Positions 1-5,392 of a stretch of DNA of 7,200 nucleotides are shown here, in pieces. A model generated the notes under the pieces. That model searched no databases. It saw nothing but the letters and a program-made list of their open reading frames with translations, and was not told where the DNA came from. Origin of the DNA: Candidatus Acetothermia bacterium JdFR-50 (GTDB lineage Bacteria > Bipolaricaulota > Bipolaricaulia > Bipolaricaulales > Bipolaricaulaceae). Numbering within the stretch: the stretch's first letter is position 1; every line of letters begins with the position of its first letter. The stretch lies in assembly GCA_002010365.1 (NCBI GenBank), contig MTNL01000054.1:1-7200 (forward strand), in the 5' to 3' direction. Both the position numbers and the translations under genes were made by a program.

Positions 1-282
1 TTCCTTAGCGTAATAGCAGCCCCAGAGGATGAAGTCGGTGAGGGCCTTGATCACCACGGTGATGTCCCGCTCACCGCTATCCCATTCAATCACGGTCCCG
101 GCAGCCCAACCGGCGATGTCGCCTTGGTTGATGGTTAGGTCGTTCCAGTTGTCGGTGACGGCGATGTTGATCACCGCGTTAAGGGTGAGGGTTGCCGAGG
201 CACTTCCGCCGGTATCGGCCCATGCCACGGTCGTCCCCAGGAAAACGGTTCCGGCAATAAGGAGGAAGATCGTTTTACGCAT
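1..282 (-). CDS. Small secreted protein of unknown function, riboswitch-controlled, 3' end outside the window
   Basis: The first 94 codons of a gene that continues past the left edge. ATG at 282 is preceded by a strong Shine-Dalgarno, GGAGGTGG at 297-290, with a 7-base spacer. The N-terminus is a clear Sec signal peptide: MRK, a hydrophobic core, then AWA before Asp23, so signal peptidase I cleavage is expected after residue 22. The mature part is rich in Thr, Ala, Val, Ile and Asn, with alternating hydrophobic residues (ATLTLNAVINIAVTDNW), as in beta-rich exported proteins. I recognise no named family. It sits alone behind its own promoter, a GEMM-I riboswitch and a hairpin that masks its ribosome binding site, so its production should respond to a cyclic dinucleotide. 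GEMM-I switches often control motility, pilus, matrix or surface proteins, so a fibre or surface subunit is a reasonable inference, not shown by the sequence. Confidence 0.8.
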   Translation of the reverse strand, partial: MRKTIFLLIAGTVFLGTTVAWADTGGSASATLTLNAVINIAVTDNWNDLTINQGDIAGWAAGTVIEWDSGERDITVVIKALTDFILWGCYYAKE

Positions 283-287
283 AATAA

Positions 288-327
288 AACCACCTCCATG
301 GATTTTGCTTTCTCCATGGGGGTGGTT
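288..327 (-). promoter_or_regulatory. Riboswitch expression platform: hairpin masking the Shine-Dalgarno
   Basis: On the minus strand, AACCACCCCCATGGA (327-313) and TCCATGGAGGTGGTT (302-288) form a 15-position stem with a single C-A mismatch and a 10-base loop. The 3' arm contains the whole Shine-Dalgarno GGAGGTGG (297-290) of the gene starting at 282, so the folded hairpin should block ribosome binding. The arm is followed by TTTTATT, so partial transcription termination just before the start codon is also possible. The stem begins next to the 3' end of the aptamer, which is the usual place for an expression platform. The alternative open state is not obvious: one candidate is GGGTGG at 344-339 in the aptamer pairing with CCACCC at 325-320 in the 5' arm. 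Confidence 0.8.
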
Positions 328-413
328 CGGCAGCCCGGCCACCCTTCGGCCATTAGACCGGGAGGGCCCGTAGGCTTTGCGCCCCCGGGTTTCCCCGGGT
401 TTGCCCTTTCGCC
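328..413 (-). promoter_or_regulatory. GEMM-I (cyclic di-GMP-I) riboswitch aptamer
   Basis: Read on the minus strand, the leader has the GEMM-I landmarks in order: GGGCAAACC (406-398); a perfect CCCGGG/CCCGGG stem capped by a GAAA tetraloop (393-390); the conserved CGCAAAGCC (381-373); then ACGGGCC, a UCUAAUGGCC segment suited to receive the tetraloop (357-348), and a closing GCCGGGCUGCCGAA (339-326). The last segment pairs back with GGGCAAACC to close the aptamer. In this family the RNA binds cyclic di-GMP, or cyclic AMP-GMP in the GEMM-Ib variant. The GGG before CAAACC resembles the cyclic di-GMP type, but I aligned it only by eye. The usual GGGACGC is GGGGCGC here, one change in a junction base. 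The P2 arm seems to carry a few extra bases (CCCUCCCGG). It lies between a promoter and a hairpin masking the ribosome binding site, in the correct orientation. Confidence 0.9.
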
Positions 414-429
414 ACTCCCTCTTAACAAA

Positions 430-458
430 ACTTTAAACCATCATATTCAATTAGTCAA
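430..458 (-). promoter_or_regulatory. Sigma-70-type promoter of the riboswitch-controlled gene
   Basis: On the minus strand, TTGACT (458-453) and TAAAGT (435-430) are separated by exactly 17 bases. They match the consensus at 5 of 6 and 4 of 6 positions. The surrounding stretch is strikingly AT-rich compared with the GC-rich window. Transcription would begin near 423, about 10 bases before the aptamer, giving a leader of about 140 bases. The promoter lies downstream of the terminator at 495-520, so this is an independent unit. Confidence 0.75.
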
Positions 459-494
459 GCCCCGAAGGTGATGTCCACAACCTAATACCCCAAA

Positions 495-520
495 AGGAAA
501 ACGCCCCCTGTTGGGGGGCG
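495..520 (-). terminator. Rho-independent terminator closing the upstream operon
   Basis: On the minus strand a 7-bp all-GC stem, CGCCCCC (520-514) with GGGGGCG (508-502), encloses a 5-base loop and is followed directly by TTTTCCTTTT (501-492). It sits 30 bases after the stop codon of the second PKD lipoprotein gene and ends before the promoter at 458. Confidence 0.9.
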
Positions 521-549
521 CATCCCTATACGAAGCGGGCTCTTGCGTC

Positions 550-1191
550 TCACTCCAGGGGGCACGTCCCTCCTCCACAGCTGACCGATACCACTTTGCT
601 CACCTGGGATTCCGCACCGCTGTCGTCCACCACCCTCAGTGTGACCACGTATTCCGCCGCTTCCTTATAGGTGTGGGAAACCATTTGGCCTTCAGCCGTT
701 GCTCCGTCACCGAAATCCCAGTAATAGGCGACGATCTCCCCATCGGGATCCGTGGAAGGGCTGGCATCGAAGCCCACCTCCTCCCGGATCACCGGATCCT
801 GGGGCCAAAAGGTGAAATCGGCTTGAGGAGGGGTGTTGTCCACATGGATCCAGGTGGTGGCCCGTCCCACACCCGAAGGCCCAGTAACCACCAGGGTCAC
901 CAAGTACGAACCGGGCCGGGAATACAGATGCGTCACCCTAACCCCCGAGGCCACCTCGCTCCCATCCCCGAAATCCCAGAGGTACTCGGATATCGCCCCC
1001 GCGGGATCCCGGGAGCCGCTCCCGTCGAAGGTGACCTCCAAAGGGCTTCGGCCCTCGGTGGGGCTCGCCTGGATCACCGCCACCACCCCGTCCTCGGAGA
1101 CGCTCAGGTTACAACCCCACAGAACTCCTAGGGCCCCCATGGCAACCGCCAAAAGCGCGACCTTCCGTGGTACCCCCCTCATCCGGAACAT
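550..1191 (-). CDS. PKD-domain lipoprotein, second of a tandem pair
   Basis: A 213-residue exported protein. The N-terminus MFRMRGVPRK, hydrophobic run and LWGC at 24-27 form a plausible though not ideal lipobox, with Cys27 as the lipidation site. Two PKD (Ig-like beta-sandwich) domains follow: about 36-117, with WDFGDG at 72-77 and HLY at 88-90, and about 122-204, with WDFGDG at 158-163 and HTY at 173-175. The tail has Cys205 and Cys210, possibly a disulfide. PKD domains usually serve extracellular protein or carbohydrate contacts; no catalytic domain is present. The start at 1191 is chosen because AAGGAGG lies 6 bases upstream; the ATG at 1182, although it overlaps the previous stop as ATGA, would be 15 bases away. 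The gene overlaps the preceding PKD lipoprotein gene by 13 bases and ends 30 bases before a terminator. The two proteins share architecture and probably arose by duplication. The partner or ligand is unknown. Confidence 0.85.
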   Translation of the reverse strand: MFRMRGVPRKVALLAVAMGALGVLWGCNLSVSEDGVVAVIQASPTEGRSPLEVTFDGSGSRDPAGAISEYLWDFGDGSEVASGVRVTHLYSRPGSYLVTLVVTGPSGVGRATTWIHVDNTPPQADFTFWPQDPVIREEVGFDASPSTDPDGEIVAYYWDFGDGATAEGQMVSHTYKEAAEYVVTLRVVDDSGAESQVSKVVSVSCGGGTCPLE

Positions 1192-1790
1192 CCACGACCT
1201 CCTTGGACGGTCACCATCTTCGTCACCGTAGCGGTGGCCCCCAGCTCGTCCACCACCGTCAACGTCACGGGGTAACTCCCCCCGTACCAATACCGGTACT
1301 GAACCACCTTCCCCGTGGCCGTCTCCCCATCCCCAAAGGACCAACGGTACTCCACGATCTCTCCGTTGGGGCTGATGGAAGAAGATGCATCAAAGGTGAT
1401 AAGCTCTCCGGCTCCGGGCCGCTGGGGCCACCAGATGAAGTCCGGTTTCGGAGGAGGCGGAAGCACCCTCACGTGCAACGCCCTCTCATCCGAGAGGCCA
1501 TCTTGGTCATAAACCCGCAGCGTCACGGTATATTCCCCCGGCCGCTCGTAGGTATGGGAAACCAACGGACCGAAGGCTTTGGATCCATCGCCGAAGTCCC
1601 AGATGTATTCCGTGATCTTCCCATCTTCATCATAGGAGAGGGAGCCGTCGCAGGTGACCACCAAGGGCGCTTCCCCATATTTGGGCCGCAGGTAAAAGAG
1701 GGCCTGGGGAGGTTCAGGGAGGAACTTGCAGCCGCCCAACGCCAAGGCGATCAATCCCAGAACCGCAACCCCTAGTTTCCATCTCATCAT
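1179..1790 (-). CDS. PKD-domain lipoprotein, first of a tandem pair
   Basis: A 203-residue predicted lipoprotein: MMRWK, a hydrophobic stretch and a good lipobox LGGC, with Cys21 as the lipid-modified residue. There are two PKD domains: about 30-110, with WDFGDG at 64-69 and HTY at 79-81, and about 116-196, with WSFGDG at 150-155. A proline-rich linker LPPPPKP joins them. The second domain has QYRY where HxY is usual. The gene follows the outer-membrane-type gene by 12 bases, and its Shine-Dalgarno AAGGAGG (1804-1798, 7-base spacer to ATG 1790) overlaps that gene's TAA stop, so translation is probably coupled. It overlaps the next PKD lipoprotein gene by 13 bases. With no enzyme domain and a lipid anchor, it is likely to be an envelope binding or scaffolding protein, perhaps acting with the outer-membrane protein; this is inferred from gene order only. 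Confidence 0.88.
   Translation of the reverse strand: MMRWKLGVAVLGLIALALGGCKFLPEPPQALFYLRPKYGEAPLVVTCDGSLSYDEDGKITEYIWDFGDGSKAFGPLVSHTYERPGEYTVTLRVYDQDGLSDERALHVRVLPPPPKPDFIWWPQRPGAGELITFDASSSISPNGEIVEYRWSFGDGETATGKVVQYRYWYGGSYPVTLTVVDELGATATVTKMVTVQGGRGCSG
1198..1204 (-). promoter_or_regulatory. Shine-Dalgarno deciding the start of the second PKD lipoprotein
   Basis: AAGGAGG lies within the coding end of the preceding gene, 6 bases before ATG 1191 and 15 before ATG 1182. This favours 1191. It implies reinitiation or coupling from the upstream gene, whose stop is at 1181-1179. Confidence 0.75.
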
Positions 1791-1802
1791 CCCTCACCCT
1801 CC

Positions 1803-2546
1803 TTAAAAGGGGACCCAAATTTGAATCCCCCCGATGAGCCAAAAGCCGAAGAATCCGAGTCGATCCCCTTTGTCATCGCCATTCAAATCCATATCCCCCT
1901 CGGCGGAAACGAGGGGAGCGCCGGGTTGCCAATGCCCTCTAATCTCCAAGTAAGCCCGAACGCCGGGAAAGATCCCCAAAGCGGCGCGCATAAATCCCCC
2001 CATGTAAAAGGAGCTGGCCTCGGCTCGGATTTCCCCACTTGGGGGCACATAGGCGAAGGTCCAGTTGTCCTCGGGATAGGGGAAGTGCCCAACATAACCG
2101 ACATCGGCCCGGGCCATACCCCCCGAGATCCCCAAGGTCAAAGCCTTACCGAAAAGGGGAACGGAGAATCCAACACCAAGTCTCATGTTCCGCAGGGAAA
2201 GGGAAAGGGAAATCAGGTAGTCCTGGCCCCCTAAACTATAGGTCCCGGAGGTCGCTACCTCCGCTTTGAACACCGTCATCTCGATCTCCAAAACCACTCC
2301 CAGGTCCAGGCCCTCTCCGATCCCCAGACTGAGGGCATCGTCCAGCCACTCGAGGGGCGGCACCTCCCCTTGGGCACCGAGGTCATCCCGGAAAAACTCA
2401 AGGGCGCTATTCGCCGCACCCACGAACAGGTTGAGATCCGCCGGATCTATGGGACCCCATCCCAGGGCGACCTCGGTCACGAACCCCAAGGACAACCCCG
2501 GGAGGGCACAAACGAAGACGATCCAGCCGAAAAGTATCGTGCGCAT
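1803..2546 (-). CDS. Putative outer-membrane beta-barrel protein
   Basis: A 247-residue exported protein of no family I can name. The N-terminus MRTILFGWIVFVCALPGLSLG is a signal peptide. The rest is dominated by glycine- and aromatic-rich amphipathic stretches, for example YLISLSLSLR (110-119), LTLGISGGM (136-144) and VRAYLEIRGHW (196-206). It ends in IQIWVPF; a terminal Phe with alternating hydrophobics is the usual C-terminal signature of barrel proteins assembled into an outer membrane. An acidic loop, EGDMDLNGDDKGD (216-228), could bind calcium. A GGGAAA-type DNA repeat at 2197-2214 simply encodes the SLSLSL strand. ATG 2546 is the only sensible start, since an in-frame TAG lies 15 bases upstream, yet no good Shine-Dalgarno precedes it. 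The 109 bases separating it from pcm hold no promoter or terminator I can recognise. It is followed within 12 bases by the PKD lipoproteins, suggesting an envelope module. Confidence 0.78.
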   Translation of the reverse strand: MRTILFGWIVFVCALPGLSLGFVTEVALGWGPIDPADLNLFVGAANSALEFFRDDLGAQGEVPPLEWLDDALSLGIGEGLDLGVVLEIEMTVFKAEVATSGTYSLGGQDYLISLSLSLRNMRLGVGFSVPLFGKALTLGISGGMARADVGYVGHFPYPEDNWTFAYVPPSGEIRAEASSFYMGGFMRAALGIFPGVRAYLEIRGHWQPGAPLVSAEGDMDLNGDDKGDRLGFFGFWLIGGIQIWVPF

Positions 2547-2655
2547 GATCCGTGACGAAGGCTACACCCAATGACGGTCGGGTTTTAGGACAGGAGCCTT
2601 GTGGGGTGGACGTATTGTTCCGAGCCAGCGGGGCCCGTTTTCCCTCGCAGGGGGG

Positions 2656-3372
2656 TCAACCGTCCCCCTCCCGGAGATCCTGTGAATCGAAAGGCCTCGA
2701 GAGGCCCCCTTTGCGGTTTCCCTCGGTGGGGAAACCATGGGCCCCCAGTATAGGCACGAAGGTGCAAGGACAGAGGGCCTGCCGCCGTGGCCTCCCTCGC
2801 TCCTTGGAATAAAGCCATAGGTATTGGTCGTACCTTCCCCCCACGGGCGCCACGAGCGCCCCGCCTTCCGCGAGCTGTTCCCAAAGGGGCTCGGGAATTC
2901 CCGGAAGCCCCCCGGTAACGATAATGCGATCGAAGGGGGCCTCCTCTGGCCAACCAAGCGTTCCATCTCCCACACGGATATGGACGTTTCGTCGATAACC
3001 CAGCTCTGTAAGCCTACGGCGCGCTGTCTTAGCTAAGTCCGGGACCCTTTCTATAGAAAAAACCTCTCGGGAAAGCTCACACAGGATCGCCGCCTGATAA
3101 CCGGATCCCGTCCCAAGCTCGAGGACTTTTTCCTCCCCTTTAAGTCCTAGGGCCTGGGTCATGAGGGCCACGATGTAGGGCTGGGAGATGGTCTGTCCGT
3201 GACCGATGGGAAGGGGAGTATCTTCGTAAGCTAGATGTCTTATGTGCTCGGGTACAAATAAGTGCCGGGGGACATTGCCCATCGCGGCCAAGACCCTCTC
3301 ATCGCGGATCCCAAAGCGCCGCAGCTCCTCCACCATGCGGCGGCGTTCGGCAGCAAAGCTCTCCTCACCCAT
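2656..3372 (-). CDS. pcm: Protein-L-isoaspartate O-methyltransferase
   Basis: A 238-residue SAM-dependent cytoplasmic repair enzyme that methylates the free carboxyl of L-isoaspartyl residues in aged proteins and so starts their return to normal aspartate. The family hallmarks are clear: an N-terminal helix with RVLAAMGNVPRHLFVP (26-41), PLPIGHGQTISQPYIVALMT (53-72) containing the substrate-binding Ser, SAM motif I VLELGTGSGYQAAIL (83-97), an acidic ribose-binding Glu at 108, GDG at 135-137 and IVTGGLPGIP (151-160). The length is slightly above the usual 210-220; the final 25 residues are a charged tail not typical of the family. It overlaps the upstream DUF2007-like gene by 8 bases, so translation is probably coupled; the Shine-Dalgarno is weak (AAGCGGG immediately before ATG). 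No alternative start looks better. Confidence 0.95.
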   Translation of the reverse strand: MGEESFAAERRRMVEELRRFGIRDERVLAAMGNVPRHLFVPEHIRHLAYEDTPLPIGHGQTISQPYIVALMTQALGLKGEEKVLELGTGSGYQAAILCELSREVFSIERVPDLAKTARRRLTELGYRRNVHIRVGDGTLGWPEEAPFDRIIVTGGLPGIPEPLWEQLAEGGALVAPVGGRYDQYLWLYSKERGRPRRQALCPCTFVPILGAHGFPTEGNRKGGLSRPFDSQDLREGDG

Positions 3373-3598
3373 CCCGCTTCAGTTTGAACGCCGCCAGGGC
3401 CTCCCGGGCCCGGGGGAAGAGTTCCTCAGGGACCAGGATCTCCACCTGGGCCAGGCCATCCACCGTGAAGGGGTATACCGAGTGGGGCACCTGGGTCCGC
3501 CTCTGTGCCGGGATCCCCTCCCCCTCCAGGAAGCCGATGAGGAGATCGGCCTCCACTTCCCCCCAGACCACCGTCAACACGACGAAGCGCTCGTCCAT
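3365..3598 (-). CDS. Small DUF2007-like protein
   Basis: A 77-residue cytoplasmic protein with no signal peptide. The arrangement matches the DUF2007 fold pattern (a small alpha/beta domain named as a putative signal-transducing protein): a strand FVVLTVV, a helix EADLLIGFLEGEGIPA where an 'extra-short' helix reads a substrate-like position, then a strand VEILVPEEL and helix FPRAREALAAF. The molecular role of the family is not established. The start ATG 3598 has GGGAGG 4 bases upstream (3608-3603). It overlaps the end of the TrmY-like gene by 25 bases and the start of pcm by 8 bases, so it is a tightly coupled middle gene. The family assignment is from recalled pattern, without a search. Confidence 0.8.
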   Translation of the reverse strand: MDERFVVLTVVWGEVEADLLIGFLEGEGIPAQRRTQVPHSVYPFTVDGLAQVEILVPEELFPRAREALAAFKLKRDG

Positions 3599-4194
3599 TT
3601 CGCCTCCCTCAGATCAAGTTCATTATGCACCAAGGCTATACATGTTTGTGCCTGAAGGGAACGGGGACCAAGGGAGATCCGGGAAAGCCCCTCCAGGTGG
3701 GAAAGATCTTCGGGAGTGAAGTCCTTGTGGTCGGAGAGGAAGAAGGCGGCCCGCTCCGAAAGCTCCACTCTCCGGAGGAAATCCCCCCTCTCCTCGAGGA
3801 TATAGAGGGAAAAGCCCGCGGCCTCGAGCTCGGCCCGGACCGTGGCGAGATCCCCCCAACGGGCATGGATCCCGGGGGTAGAGGGCTTCCACTTGCCGGG
3901 GGGATTACCTTGGGCCATGGCGATGGCCTTCTTTATTAAGGCCGCGGTGGAACGTTCATCGGGGTTCAAATACCGCAAGCGCTCCCCATCCAACCTGATG
4001 AGGAGCCGATCCCGGATCACAAAGTAGAGGAGGACGTCCCGGCGGATCCCGTGTGAAACGAGGAAGGCTTCTGTGGCGCATCGACAGAGGATATCCATCC
4101 TCCCCGCGCTCCCCGGGAGATCCGCCAAGGGGAAATCGGGGGTAAGGGGCCCCGTATGGCTCAAAATCACGAAGGCCCGCCGCGTCTCACTCAC
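3574..4194 (-). CDS. trmY: TrmY-like tRNA (pseudouridine-54 N1) methyltransferase
   Basis: A 206-residue protein closely resembling TrmY (COG1901), a SPOUT-class methyltransferase with a trefoil-knot SAM site that converts pseudouridine-54 in the tRNA T-loop to N1-methylpseudouridine. Visible hallmarks: RRAFVILSHTGP near the N-terminus, LPGSAGRMDILCRC (26-39), SHGIRRDV (47-54), LRYLNPDERSTAALI (73-87), PGIHAR (107-112), LSDH (153-156) and the C-terminal knot SLGPRSLQAQTCIALVHNEL (174-193). The length is normal for the family. The start is GTG at 4194, overlapping the preceding fusion gene's stop by 8 bases; AGGA lies 7 bases upstream, while a better-looking GGGAGG abuts the start directly. 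The last residues after NELD form a short extension overlapping the DUF2007-like gene. TrmY is best characterised in archaea, and bacteria usually carry 5-methyluridine at position 54, so the real RNA target here is uncertain. Confidence 0.9.
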   Translation of the reverse strand: MSETRRAFVILSHTGPLTPDFPLADLPGSAGRMDILCRCATEAFLVSHGIRRDVLLYFVIRDRLLIRLDGERLRYLNPDERSTAALIKKAIAMAQGNPPGKWKPSTPGIHARWGDLATVRAELEAAGFSLYILEERGDFLRRVELSERAAFFLSDHKDFTPEDLSHLEGLSRISLGPRSLQAQTCIALVHNELDLREAKWTSASSC

Positions 4195-5392
4195 CCTCCC
4201 ATCCTACAGTGGAGCCTTCCCATGGGAAGCGGGGGAGCACCCGGCCCAGGGCCACCCACGGGATCCGGATCCCGAGCTCGAGCTTCCCGGGCACATCCCC
4301 CAGGGCGAGCCCGATGGGGGTTCCCACGGGAAGCCCTCGCCGCCAGACGATAGCCATCCCCACTTGGTGCCCCTCGGGAACGGCCACACAGCTCGTCACC
4401 CAGCCCATCACCCGTCCCCCGCGGTCCAAGACGGCGGCACCGGCCCGCACCGGCCGCTCTCCCGCCGGCACAGAGAAACGGATCACCTCCCGTTCCCACT
4501 TCCCCAGGGCCTCCTTGTAGGCCTCCCTCCCGATGAAGAATGACTTGTGGAGCTTTACATATGCCCCAAACCCGGCCTCGTGGGGAAGGATTTCGTGGGG
4601 GCCGGCGAGCTCGTGGCTCCACAGGGGGAGCCCGGCCTCACACCGGAGGGAATCCCGAGCCGCAAGGCCACAGGGTAACACCCCCAACCCCTTCCCCGCG
4701 TCCAGGATCGCCTCCCAGACCTCCCCGGCTTTTTCCTTGGGCACATAGATCTCGTATCCTATGGGTTCACCGGTGTAGCCGGTGCGAGCACAGATAGCCT
4801 CCGCCCCCACAAGCTCGAACTCAATGAACTCCATCTTCCGCAGGGCCCGGAGCCTGAGGGCATCCCGGCGGGGAAGGAGCCGGAGGAGAACGTCCCGAGA
4901 TCTGGGCCCCTGCAAGGCCAGATCCACCAGGCCGCCTTCCTCGTCCTTCAGGAACCGGAGTTCCACCTCCCCCGGGGGCTCCACCCAGAGCCGGTCGGGG
5001 TCGATGGGCACCTCCCCCGCGTTGACCGTACGGAGCCAGTGGAAATCCCGCTCCTCGTTCACTGCGTTCACCACCAAAAGATACCGATCCCGGGCTAGGC
5101 GGTAGATCATGAGGTCGTCGATCACCCCGGCCCCGTGGTCCAGGAGAAACCCGTACATGGCCTGGCCGGGGTGGAGCCACGCGGCGTAGTTGGAGAAGAC
5201 GAGGTCCAGGAAGGCTTCGGCGTAGCGGCCGGAGACGAGGACGGTTCCCATGTGGCCCAGGTCGAAAAGCCCCGCCCGCTCTCGGACCGCCCGGTGCTCC
5301 TCCAGGGCCGAGGAGAACCAAAGCGGCATTTCGTACCCGGCGAACTCCGCCATGTTGGCCCCGTGCTCGCGGTGCCAAGCGTTGAGGGGCGT
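4187..5392 (-). other. gcvT: GcvT (aminomethyltransferase, T-protein) portion
   Basis: The C-terminal module of the fusion, about 400 residues and full length for the family. The N-terminus [20 protein letters not shown] and [20 protein letters not shown] match the usual T-protein opening. DLGHMGT replaces the common DVSHMG. The VIDDLMIYR segment keeps the Asp pair normally implicated in folate-dependent catalysis. Next come [48 protein letters not shown] and the C-terminal barrel with GWVTS. The role is release of ammonia and transfer of a methylene group from the aminomethyl-lipoyl H-protein to THF in the glycine cleavage system. No P, H or L genes are in the window. The end abuts trmY. Confidence 0.92.

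Noticed and set aside
171..428. An 85-codon minus-strand reading frame across the leader
   Set aside because: It coincides exactly with the riboswitch and its hairpin; its composition reflects GC-rich RNA structure and it lacks a ribosome binding site.
511..1131. A 206-codon plus-strand reading frame
   Set aside because: It is antisense to the clear PKD lipoprotein, starts inside the terminator hairpin region and shows no family features; GC-rich DNA gives many such open frames.
1180..1182. ATG overlapping the previous stop as ATGA, as the start of the second PKD lipoprotein
   Set aside because: The Shine-Dalgarno at 1204-1198 is 15 bases away, but only 6 bases from ATG 1191, which is preferred.
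2197..2214. GGGAAA-type hexamer repeat
   Set aside because: It encodes an alternating Ser-Leu beta strand of the barrel-like protein and stays in frame, so it is explained by coding.
2547..2655. Possible promoter in the gap before the outer-membrane-type gene
   Set aside because: No pair of -35 and -10 boxes at a sensible spacing was found, so none is called.
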